Assembly (NCBI GenBank): GCA_050743125.1
Contig: JBOGEB010000137.1
Coordinates: 1-11,794 of the forward strand
Length of the DNA: 11,794 nt
Origin: JBOGEB01 sp050743125
GTDB taxonomy: Bacteria; Actinomycetota; Nitriliruptoria; Euzebyales; Egibacteraceae
Direction of reading: 5' to 3'
Shown here: positions 1 to 5,488 of the stretch, piece by piece
How the letters are laid out: each line of letters opens with the position of its first letter
Numbering within the stretch: position 1 is the stretch's first letter
Made by a program: the position numbers and the translations under genes
The notes under the pieces: model-generated
Seen by the model: the letters and a program-made list of their open reading frames with translations, nothing else
The model's database searches: none
What the model was told of the DNA's origin: nothing

Positions 1-330
1 TGGCCACGAGCCCGCTGTTCATCTACTACCGCGGGTTCCACCCTGAGCTGATCCCGGCGATCGCGTCCTGCTCGTCGGGTTCACCGCCGGGGTGTCGATG
101 CTGTTCGTCGCCGCGAACGTGAGCTTCCGCGACCTCCGGAGCTGACCCAGGTCCTGTTCCTCGCGGGGCTCTACGCGACGCCGGTGATCTACCCGGTGGT
201 CGTCCTCTCGAACGGGGCCGCCCGGCACTTCCGCCCGCTCGTCCTGGCCAACCCGCTGACCTCGTACGTCGAGCTGTTCCACCGGATCCTCTACGCCACC
301 CCAGCTCAGCAGGGCTTCAACGACGTGACG
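1..330 (+). pseudogene. Remnant of Wzm-like ABC-2 polysaccharide export permease (C-terminal part)
   Basis: Conceptual translation gives the last third of an ABC-2 membrane permease of the polysaccharide/teichoic acid export type, but it needs three frames. Frame 3 (from base 3) reads ATSPLFIYYRGFHPELIPAI, frame 2 from about 65 reads VLLVGFTAGVSMLFVAANV, and frame 1 from about 139 reads ELTQVLFLAGLYATPVIYP and then a segment ending LTSYVELFHRILYATP. Such permeases form the membrane channel that carries undecaprenyl-linked glycans outward. Each frame change is explained by one missing base in a short run (an expected GCC-GTC reads GCGTC near 64; an expected CGG-GAG reads CGGAG near 139). These could be real decay or sequencing errors. 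The expected last transmembrane helix is absent: the frame passes at about 318-331 directly into ATPase sequence. The start lies outside the window. Confidence 0.75.
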
Positions 331-850
331 TTTCAGGAGCGCTCGCTCGCGCGCATGCGGTCGTTCGAGGAGCGCGGTAAGACCGTGGCGCTCGTGAGCC
401 ACGATCTCGGTGCGGTCCGGTCACTGTGCGACCGCGCGATCGTGCTCGACCACGGCCGGATCACCTTCGACGGCGAGGTCGAGCAGGCGCTCACCTTCTC
501 CAGCCGGCTCATACACGCCAGCGCGGGCTTGCCGTCGGGTGCGAAGGCGAAGCTCGAGGTCGAGGTCATCACCGTCGATGACCTCGTCGGGCGTGGCGCG
601 TTGGCGGCTGGACCTGCCCCCGGACGTCCTGGCAGGTCCAGTACGTGGCGCCACCACCGGCTGTTGCCTCGCTGCGGGTGACGTTCGACTTCGAGCTCAA
701 TGTCTTGACTGACACCTATCCTCGATGTCCTGCTCGGCAACGCTGAGACCGACGAGGTCCACGAGCCGCCTCAGTGCGCTGGAGGTCGTGGTGCATGGCG
801 CACACTACGAGGTGAGGGTTGCCCCGTTGTCCGCACAGATGAGCATCGAC
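331..850 (+). pseudogene. Remnant of Wzt-like ABC ATPase, fused to the permease remnant
   Basis: In the same frame as the permease tail, bases 331-480 encode FQERSLARMRSFEERGKTVALVSHDLGAVRSLCDRAIVLDHGRITFDGEVEQAL in continuous sequence (key parts: FQERSLARM, VALVSHD, LDHGRI). This is the end of a polysaccharide-export nucleotide-binding domain, with the switch histidine (H-loop) at 400-402. Walker A, Q-loop, ABC signature and Walker B are all missing, roughly 190 residues by comparison with the family. The frame stops at 679-681. Frame 3 then offers LRVTFDFELNVLTDTY (about 672-719), which resembles the beta-sandwich carbohydrate-binding C-terminal domain of Wzt, and frame 2 offers a weaker candidate (about 782-870). 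The protein cannot bind ATP as encoded, so the exporter is dead or the assembly is collapsed here. The 3' limit is approximate. Confidence 0.7.
608..641. repeat. Perfect 11-bp inverted repeat inside the ATPase remnant
   Basis: CTGGACCTGCC at 608-618 is exactly complementary in reverse to GGCAGGTCCAG at 631-641, with a 12-base loop. No T-run follows. It sits in the degenerate part of the Wzt-like remnant where the reading frame changes, so it may mark a rearrangement rather than a regulatory hairpin. Confidence 0.5.
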
Positions 851-852
851 AA

Positions 853-877
853 CCCCGACGGCGTCTGGCCGTCGGGG
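853..877 (+). terminator. Strong hairpin just upstream of the glycosyltransferase
   Basis: CCCCGACGGC (853-862) and GCCGTCGGGG (868-877) form a perfect 10-bp, very GC-rich stem around a 5-base loop. There is no following T-run, as is common for actinobacterial terminators. It ends 3 bases before the GGAG ribosome site (881-884) of the next gene, so it is either the terminator of the broken exporter unit or a leader hairpin that could limit translation of the glycosyltransferase. Confidence 0.5.
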
Positions 878-890
878 CAGGGAGAACACA

Positions 891-1985
891 TTGAGAGTCA
901 CCGCCTGCGTGGTTAGCTGGAACACGGCGGCGCACCTGCCCGGCGCGCTGTCCAGCCTGGGCGCCCAGACCCATCCCGACCTCGAGGTCGTCGTCGTGGA
1001 CAACGCGAGCGCTGACGGCTCGGCCGCGGTCGCCGGCTGCCACACCGACGTCCGCGTCGTCGCCAACGCCCAGAACCGTGGGTTCGCTGGGGCGGCGAAC
1101 CAGGGCGTGGCGCTGGCCCGCGCGAACGGCAGCGACGCGTTCCTCGTCTGCAACCCCGACGTGGTCCTGGAGCCCGACTACGTCGAGCGGGCCGTCAACG
1201 CCTTGGGGGACGACGAGCGGCGGGCGTCCGTCCAGGGCCGGCTGTGGCGCACGGGGCGGGGTGCGGCGGGCGCGCCAGCGGCCGCCGCAGGCGGTCCGAG
1301 GATCCTCGACACGACCGGCCATCTCGCCTTCGCCACCCGGCTGTTCCGCAACCGCGGGGAGGGCGCGGTGGACGTCGGGCAGTTCGACGAGCCGGGGCCG
1401 GTGTTCGGGGTGTGCGGGTGCGCCGCGCTCTACCGGCTCGCCGCGCTCGAGGACGTGGCGTGCGAGGGCGAGGTGTTCGACGAGGACCTGTTCGCGTTCT
1501 GGGAGGACGTCGACCTGGACTGGCGGCTTGCGCTGCGCGGCTTCCACGCTTGGTACACGCCCGACGCGTGCGGCTGGCATGAGCGTGGCGGCGCCGGCCC
1601 ACGGCGCACCGCGGTCGTCGAGCGACTCAACTTCACGAACCGCTTCTTGGTGGTGCTGAAAAACGACGACGCGCCCGCGCTCCTCCGCGCGCTGCCCGGC
1701 GTGGTGGTCACGAGCACCCTCAAGGCCGGCGAGCTCGCGCTCACCGTGCCGTCCGCGTTCGTCCGCTCAGCGGGCGCCGCCCGGCTCGTCCCGCGGATGC
1801 TCGCCAAACGGCGGCTGATCCAGGCCCGCGCGATCGTCGACCCGGCTGCGGTGGTCGAGCGCTGGTTCGCCCCCTTCGACTACCAGGCTTGGGTCGCGAC
1901 CTGGTGCCGGCGGGTTGGCAGACAAAACGCGCATAGACTCCCGCGACTGGCGTCAGGAGGCAGCAGTGAGCGACCTGCGAGTTGA
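891..1985 (+). CDS. GT2-family glycosyltransferase (rhamnosyltransferase-like, WbbL/RfbF type)
   Basis: A 364-residue cytoplasmic GT-A-fold glycosyltransferase that probably adds a sugar from a nucleotide donor to a lipid-linked glycan. Visible motifs are the nucleotide-binding VVVVDNASADGS (about residues 33-44, D37), NRGFAGAANQG, the metal-site equivalent NPD (residues 88-90), and the acceptor/catalytic region FWEDVDLDWRLALRG (ED at 205-206). These match COG1216 enzymes such as rhamnosyltransferases. A low-complexity Gly/Ala insert lies at about 119-135. The start is TTG at 891, chosen because GGAG at 881-884 is 6 bases upstream and the family's N-terminal beta strand begins immediately. 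No membrane segment is evident. It follows the exporter remnant, and its 3' end overlaps the coiled-coil gene by 20 bases, so the two are probably co-transcribed. The sugar and acceptor cannot be deduced; rhamnose is a family-based guess. Confidence 0.88.
   Translation: MRVTACVVSWNTAAHLPGALSSLGAQTHPDLEVVVVDNASADGSAAVAGCHTDVRVVANAQNRGFAGAANQGVALARANGSDAFLVCNPDVVLEPDYVERAVNALGDDERRASVQGRLWRTGRGAAGAPAAAAGGPRILDTTGHLAFATRLFRNRGEGAVDVGQFDEPGPVFGVCGCAALYRLAALEDVACEGEVFDEDLFAFWEDVDLDWRLALRGFHAWYTPDACGWHERGGAGPRRTAVVERLNFTNRFLVVLKNDDAPALLRALPGVVVTSTLKAGELALTVPSAFVRSAGAARLVPRMLAKRRLIQARAIVDPAAVVERWFAPFDYQAWVATWCRRVGRQNAHRLPRLASGGSSERPAS
1955..1960 (+). promoter_or_regulatory. Ribosome binding site AGGAGG deciding the coiled-coil gene start
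   Basis: A consensus AGGAGG, 5 bases before GTG 1966 and lying inside the end of the glycosyltransferase gene. It fixes the start at 1966 and a 20-base gene overlap. Confidence 0.85.
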
Positions 1986-4926
1986 GGCATCCGGGCTCGA
2001 CCCCCGTGTCGACTGGCTCTTTGCGTCCGCAATGGAGCAGCAGCTGGAGGAGCAGCGCACCCTCACGCGGCTCGCGGGGCGCGTGGAGGCGGCGCTCGAC
2101 GAGCTTGGGCGCGGGCTCGGTGGGCTGACCGAGCACCTCACGGCGGCGACGGCCCCGCTGCCCGCGGAGGTCGAGCGTACCCGCACGGCGCTGCTCGATG
2201 CGGTCGCGCGGCTGGAGCGCGACGCCGACGCGTCGCGCGGTCAGGTGCTCGAAAGCCTGGAGCGGCTCCGGGGACAGCTCGACCTGTCGAAGCTGGGCGG
2301 TCAGATCACCGATCTCGCCGACCGGGTCGAGCGGGGCACCGCACCCTTGCCGGCCGTGATCGACGAGATGCAGAGCACGCTCGTCGGGGTGCTCGAAGGC
2401 GTCGAGCGCGTGACCACGCAGTCGCGGAGCGATCTCTCCGAGTGGCTGGGCGCATTCTGGAACGAGTTCGAGGGACGGCTGTCAGATGGCCAGGAGGAGG
2501 CCGTCCGTGCGGTGGCCGCCTCGCAGCGTGCGCTGACCGAGCAGGCCGCCCGGATCGAGACGCTCCGGGAGACGCTCCAGGCCCAGGCCGGCCACGCCGC
2601 CGATCGGGTGGCGGCGCTCCTGGACCACGCGACCGCGAACCAGCGGGAGGCGCTCGCCGCGCTCGGCGCTGCGGCTTACCAGCTCACCGTCGAGGCGTCG
2701 TCCACCCGCGAGGCCGTCGCGAGCCAGTCCGAAACGCTGCGCGAGGCCGTCGCGGAGGCGGTGGCCGCCGTCCAGGCTGGACTCGACCGCAGCCTCGCCA
2801 CCGCTCGGACGGTCAGCGAGCAGGTCGTGCACAGCGGCGTCGCGTCGCGTGAGGCCGTCGAGCGGATGCAGGAGTTCGTCGAGGCGTTGGGCGCCCGGTT
2901 GGAGCAGGCGCAGGTTGCCGGGGCGCGCCGGCTGGGCCAGGCCGCAGCCGCGCTCGAGCGCGCCGCCGAGGGCGTCCACCCGGCCGTCGCCGCGCTGCTC
3001 GACGAGTTCCGCCAGGCGCTGTTCGACACCGCTGCCGTGGACCGCGCGCAGTCCGAGGCGTCGACCGTGGCGCTCCGCGAGACCGCGAACGGGGTGGTCT
3101 CCGAGCTGCGGGCGCTCGTCGATGACGCCTGTCACCGCCTGTACGAGGCGCACACGAGCGGCACCGCTGAGCTGTCGAGCGCCGCCGCTGGCGTCGTCTG
3201 CGCGGCCGAGGCCGTGCAGCCGGCGTTCTCCTCCGCGCTCGCCAGGCTGTACGGCGCTGTCGCCGCGGCGGCGACCCAGGTCCGCGCGACCAGCGAGGAG
3301 GCGGCGGCGCGCACCGACACGATGCTCGCAGAGGCGTTGCGCGGCATCGAGTCGACGATCTCCGACCGCCTGGCTCAGAACCGTATGGCCTCGCAGGAGG
3401 CGGCGACACGGCTGACCGAAGCGCAGGTCACCGCCGTGACCCGCCTGGAGCAGGCGGCCGAGGTGGTCGCCGAGCGGACGGCGAGCCTGCACCCGACGCT
3501 CGTGGAGGCGGCCGACGAGCTCAGGCGGTCTCTGCTGGAGGCGGTTGCAGAGGACCGGTCCCGCGCGGAGACGTCCCTCGGCTTGGTCCAGCGCGCCGCC
3601 GAGGAGGCTGCAGGCGCCGTCCGCCAGGCCGCCGACGTCGCCATCGAGCGCCTGTCCTCCGCGATCGGCGAGGCAGCGGAGCACCTGTCCGCCGCGCAAC
3701 GAGTGGACGTGGGCGTGCTCGCTGACGTCGCCGACCGGGTCGCGCGGACCGGTGAGTCGCTTGCGCCTGCGGTGTCCTCTGCGCTCGCGCGGGTCGACGG
3801 AACCGTGAACCAGGCGCTCGTGCTGTTCGAGGGCGAGCTGGACCGGCACCTGGAGCAGGCCGGCGCTGGAGCGCAGGCCGCGGCAGCGGAGCTCCTCGCC
3901 GCCTCGGACGACGCCCAGGGGCGGTTGCGGGTGTGGCTCGCGGGCGCGCTCCCCGAAGCGGTCGCGCAGGTCACCGTCGGCCTCGCCGAGCAGCTCGAGC
4001 GCGCCGAGGATCGCATCGACGAGACCGCGAAGCGGCTCGAGGCCGTTTGTGGCGATGCGAGCGGCGGACTCCAGGTGGTGGCCGAGCGCGCGAGCGAGCG
4101 GATGGTGGAGGCCGTTCGGGCGCTCACTGCGGTCGCCGGCGGGTCCGCCGGGGGCGCTGAGGGCCGGCTCACCATGCTGAGCCAGCAGATCGAGGCGCTG
4201 ATTGCGCGGATGGACGTCGTTGCCGAGGCGGAGGGGCGCCGCGCCGACGCCGCCGACGAGGCGCTCGCTGCCCTGCGCCGCGCGATCGAAGGGGACGGGG
4301 TCCCGCGTGCCGTTGTGCGGTCACCCAGGGCCGAGCAGGCGCTCGACGCGGGTGTTGCCCACCAGCTCGAGGCGACGGTACGAAGGCTGCGGGACTCGGT
4401 GGAGCAGGTCGAGGACGTCGAGCGCCGGGTCGCCGATGCGCTCGACCGCGCGGTCGACCAGCTGGACGGGGCCTCGATCGGCCTCGGCAGGCTGGAGGCG
4501 TCGTTTGTCGACTACTTCCGCGAGCGCGACCGGATGGCCGCCGCCGACCGTGAGCAGCTGTTCGCTGACCTCGCCGACCAGTTCGGCTCGGCCGCCCCCC
4601 GTAAGGATCACCGTCTGCTCGGCGGGCTGCTCCCTTCGGGTCGCCGCCGTGAGGAGCCACCAACCGACCCGCCTGACCCGCCACTGCACCCTTCCCGCTC
4701 AGTCCGGCCGGAGTCAGTGCCGCTGGAGTTGCTGAGACCCGAGCCGAACCGGGGACCGGCCCGCATTGTGTCGGCCGACCGCGTCGGGCCTCCACGCGAG
4801 TCTGTGCCGCTCGGTGACCAGGCCCGCGCCCGCCGCCCTGCAGTTCCCCTCCCGGCCTGTGACGTGTGTGGGTTCGTCGGCAAGAGCGCGGCTGGCCTCG
4901 CCGCCCACCGTCGAACGCACCAGTAG
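1966..4926 (+). CDS. Long Ala-rich coiled-coil protein with C-terminal C2H2 zinc-finger motif
   Basis: A 986-residue protein I cannot assign to a named family. GTG at 1966 is chosen because AGGAGG (1955-1960) lies 5 bases upstream; an upstream in-frame GTG at 1915 has no such site. Residues about 15-875 are nearly all Ala/Glu/Arg/Leu/Val helix with heptad character and few prolines or aromatics. Internal duplication is visible: TAPLPA at about 62 and 125, and a larger module at about 337-432 and 508-614 (both begin HP, share DR...E.S, D.A..RL and end SSALAR, period about 171 residues). Residues 878-962 form a Pro/Arg-rich, probably disordered linker. The last 22 residues carry C965-x2-C968-x12-H981-x3-H985, the classical C2H2 spacing. 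No signal peptide or membrane helix is seen. A scaffold or filament role, in the manner of actinobacterial polar coiled-coil proteins, is possible but unproven. It overlaps the glycosyltransferase gene, implying coupled translation. Confidence 0.85.
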   Translation: MSDLRVEASGLDPRVDWLFASAMEQQLEEQRTLTRLAGRVEAALDELGRGLGGLTEHLTAATAPLPAEVERTRTALLDAVARLERDADASRGQVLESLERLRGQLDLSKLGGQITDLADRVERGTAPLPAVIDEMQSTLVGVLEGVERVTTQSRSDLSEWLGAFWNEFEGRLSDGQEEAVRAVAASQRALTEQAARIETLRETLQAQAGHAADRVAALLDHATANQREALAALGAAAYQLTVEASSTREAVASQSETLREAVAEAVAAVQAGLDRSLATARTVSEQVVHSGVASREAVERMQEFVEALGARLEQAQVAGARRLGQAAAALERAAEGVHPAVAALLDEFRQALFDTAAVDRAQSEASTVALRETANGVVSELRALVDDACHRLYEAHTSGTAELSSAAAGVVCAAEAVQPAFSSALARLYGAVAAAATQVRATSEEAAARTDTMLAEALRGIESTISDRLAQNRMASQEAATRLTEAQVTAVTRLEQAAEVVAERTASLHPTLVEAADELRRSLLEAVAEDRSRAETSLGLVQRAAEEAAGAVRQAADVAIERLSSAIGEAAEHLSAAQRVDVGVLADVADRVARTGESLAPAVSSALARVDGTVNQALVLFEGELDRHLEQAGAGAQAAAAELLAASDDAQGRLRVWLAGALPEAVAQVTVGLAEQLERAEDRIDETAKRLEAVCGDASGGLQVVAERASERMVEAVRALTAVAGGSAGGAEGRLTMLSQQIEALIARMDVVAEAEGRRADAADEALAALRRAIEGDGVPRAVVRSPRAEQALDAGVAHQLEATVRRLRDSVEQVEDVERRVADALDRAVDQLDGASIGLGRLEASFVDYFRERDRMAAADREQLFADLADQFGSAAPRKDHRLLGGLLPSGRRREEPPTDPPDPPLHPSRSVRPESVPLELLRPEPNRGPARIVSADRVGPPRESVPLGDQARARRPAVPLPACDVCGFVGKSAAGLAAHRRTHQ

Positions 4927-4952
4927 CCGCTCCGGCGCAGGTTGACAACGAC

Positions 4953-4981
4953 TTGACGTAGGTGCGTTTGGCGCGCAGACT
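4953..4981 (+). promoter_or_regulatory. Candidate whiB promoter
   Basis: TTGACG (4953-4958), 17 bases, then CAGACT (4976-4981) is a reasonable actinobacterial -35/-10 pair. A second -35-like TTGACA sits at 4942-4947 without a matching -10. The predicted transcription start, about 4988, would fall inside the palindrome at 4980-5007. This is a pattern-based inference, and the -10 is weak. Confidence 0.4.
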
Positions 4982-5007
4982 ACACGAAAGTAATTACGTT
5001 CGTGTAG
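4980..5007. promoter_or_regulatory. 28-bp near-perfect palindrome, candidate operator of whiB
   Basis: The arms CTACACGAA (4980-4988) and TTCGTGTAG (4999-5007) are exact inverted repeats. The centre GTAATTAC (4990-4997) is itself a perfect palindrome. Only one symmetric base pair (4989/4998) breaks the 28-bp dyad. It is A+T-richer than everything around it and lies between the candidate -35 and the GGGGGAGG ribosome site (5007-5014). This is what an operator for a dimeric regulator would look like; a transcribed hairpin is the alternative. Confidence 0.65.
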
Positions 5008-5020
5008 GGGGAGGCACGTC

Positions 5021-5257
5021 ATGATCGTCGTCGAGACGCCGCTGCCCTGGATGAAGCAAGCCAAGTGCCTCTGGGCCGAGCCCGACACGTTCTTCCCAGA
5101 GAAGGGCGGGTCGACCAAGGAGGCGAAGCGCATCTGTGAGCTGTGCGAGGTCCGAACCGACTGTCTGGAGTTCGCGTTGGCCAACGATGAGCGGTTCGGG
5201 ATCTGGGGCGGGCTCAGCGAGCGGGAACGCCGGAAGCTCAAGCGCATCGCCTCTTGA
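5021..5257 (+). CDS. whiB: WhiB-family iron-sulfur transcription factor (WhiB2/WhmD type)
   Basis: A 78-residue WhiB-like protein, full length for the family. Four cysteines, C16, C39, C42 and C48 (C-x22-C-x2-C-x5-C), form the [4Fe-4S] cluster ligands. The G60-I-W-G-G64 turn follows, then the basic tail SERERRKLKR that contacts DNA. The segments FFPEKGGSTKEAKRIC and DERFGIWGGLSERERR match the WhiB2/WhmD (Streptomyces WhiB) subgroup, which works with sigma factor and WhiA to control septation, cell division or sporulation genes. The start is ATG with GGGGGAGG (5007-5014) 6 bases upstream. It has its own upstream region with a long palindrome, so it is probably transcribed separately from the coiled-coil gene. 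Whether it controls the adjacent glycan genes is an inference from position only. Confidence 0.96.
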   Translation: MIVVETPLPWMKQAKCLWAEPDTFFPEKGGSTKEAKRICELCEVRTDCLEFALANDERFGIWGGLSERERRKLKRIAS

Positions 5258-5300
5258 CCCCGTGCGTCCACTGGCGGACGCGCGACGGCCAGTCGTGCGT

Positions 5301-5321
5301 AGCGCGCAGCGCGAAGCGCGG
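5301..5321. repeat. Three tandem heptamers (AGCGCGN)
   Basis: AGCGCGC, AGCGCGA and AGCGCGG follow one another at 5301-5307, 5308-5314 and 5315-5321. They run into the left arm of the hairpin at 5317-5350 and overlap the 22-bp sequence that recurs at 11743-11764. Confidence 0.6.
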
Positions 5322-5332
5322 TTTCGGCGGCC
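5311..5332 (+). repeat. 22-bp dispersed repeat, copy 1
   Basis: Begins GCGAAGCGCGG and ends CGGCGGCC. It is identical over 22 bases to 11743-11764. Here it forms the left arm of a full hairpin. Confidence 0.7.
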
Positions 5333-5350
5333 CTCGCCGCCGAAACCGCA
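5317..5350 (+). terminator. Strong hairpin downstream of whiB, probable terminator
   Basis: GCGGTTTCGGCGG (5318-5330) is perfectly complementary to CCGCCGAAACCGC (5337-5349); one more inner pair gives a 14-bp stem with a 4-base loop. It lies 61 bases after the whiB stop and before the next promoter, the right place for a transcription terminator. No T-run follows. Its left arm belongs to a repeated 22-bp sequence, so it may equally be a dispersed palindromic element. Confidence 0.65.
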
Positions 5351-5444
5351 GACCGCGCCAACCTCCCCCACCCACCCTTAAGGACGCTCGGCGATTGGCG
5401 CGACCCCTCGTGAGAGCCTCAAATACGCGCTGAGCAGCCCTGAG

Positions 5445-5474
5445 TTGCCGCTTCCACCCCGCCGCTCGTAGCAT
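5445..5474 (+). promoter_or_regulatory. Candidate near-leaderless promoter of the large membrane glycosyltransferase
   Basis: TTGCCG (5445-5450), 18 bases, then TAGCAT (5469-5474), a TANNNT -10. Transcription would start near 5481, about 8 bases before ATG 5489. This agrees with the absence of any Shine-Dalgarno sequence in CACCCTCTCGG before that start. Near-leaderless mRNAs are common in Actinomycetota. Confidence 0.5.
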
Positions 5475-5488
5475 CCGCACCCTCTCGG

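Noticed and set aside
771..1580. Minus-strand frame (269 codons) opposite the first glycosyltransferase
   Set aside because: It is a shadow of a motif-bearing GT2 gene and has no recognisable product.
1915..1965. Earlier start (GTG 1915) for the coiled-coil protein
   Set aside because: It has no ribosome site, while AGGAGG stands 5 bases before GTG 1966. The extra residues add a longer overlap with the upstream gene.
2482..3849. Long minus-strand open frame (455 codons) opposite the coiled-coil gene
   Set aside because: It is antisense to a gene with clear heptad structure and a consensus ribosome site. Its Arg/Gly/Leu-rich composition is typical of GC-rich shadow frames.
5258..5488. Possible small gene or RNA between whiB and the membrane glycosyltransferase
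   Set aside because: Apart from the tandem heptamers, the hairpin and the candidate promoter, no frame with a ribosome site and no tRNA-like fold is visible.
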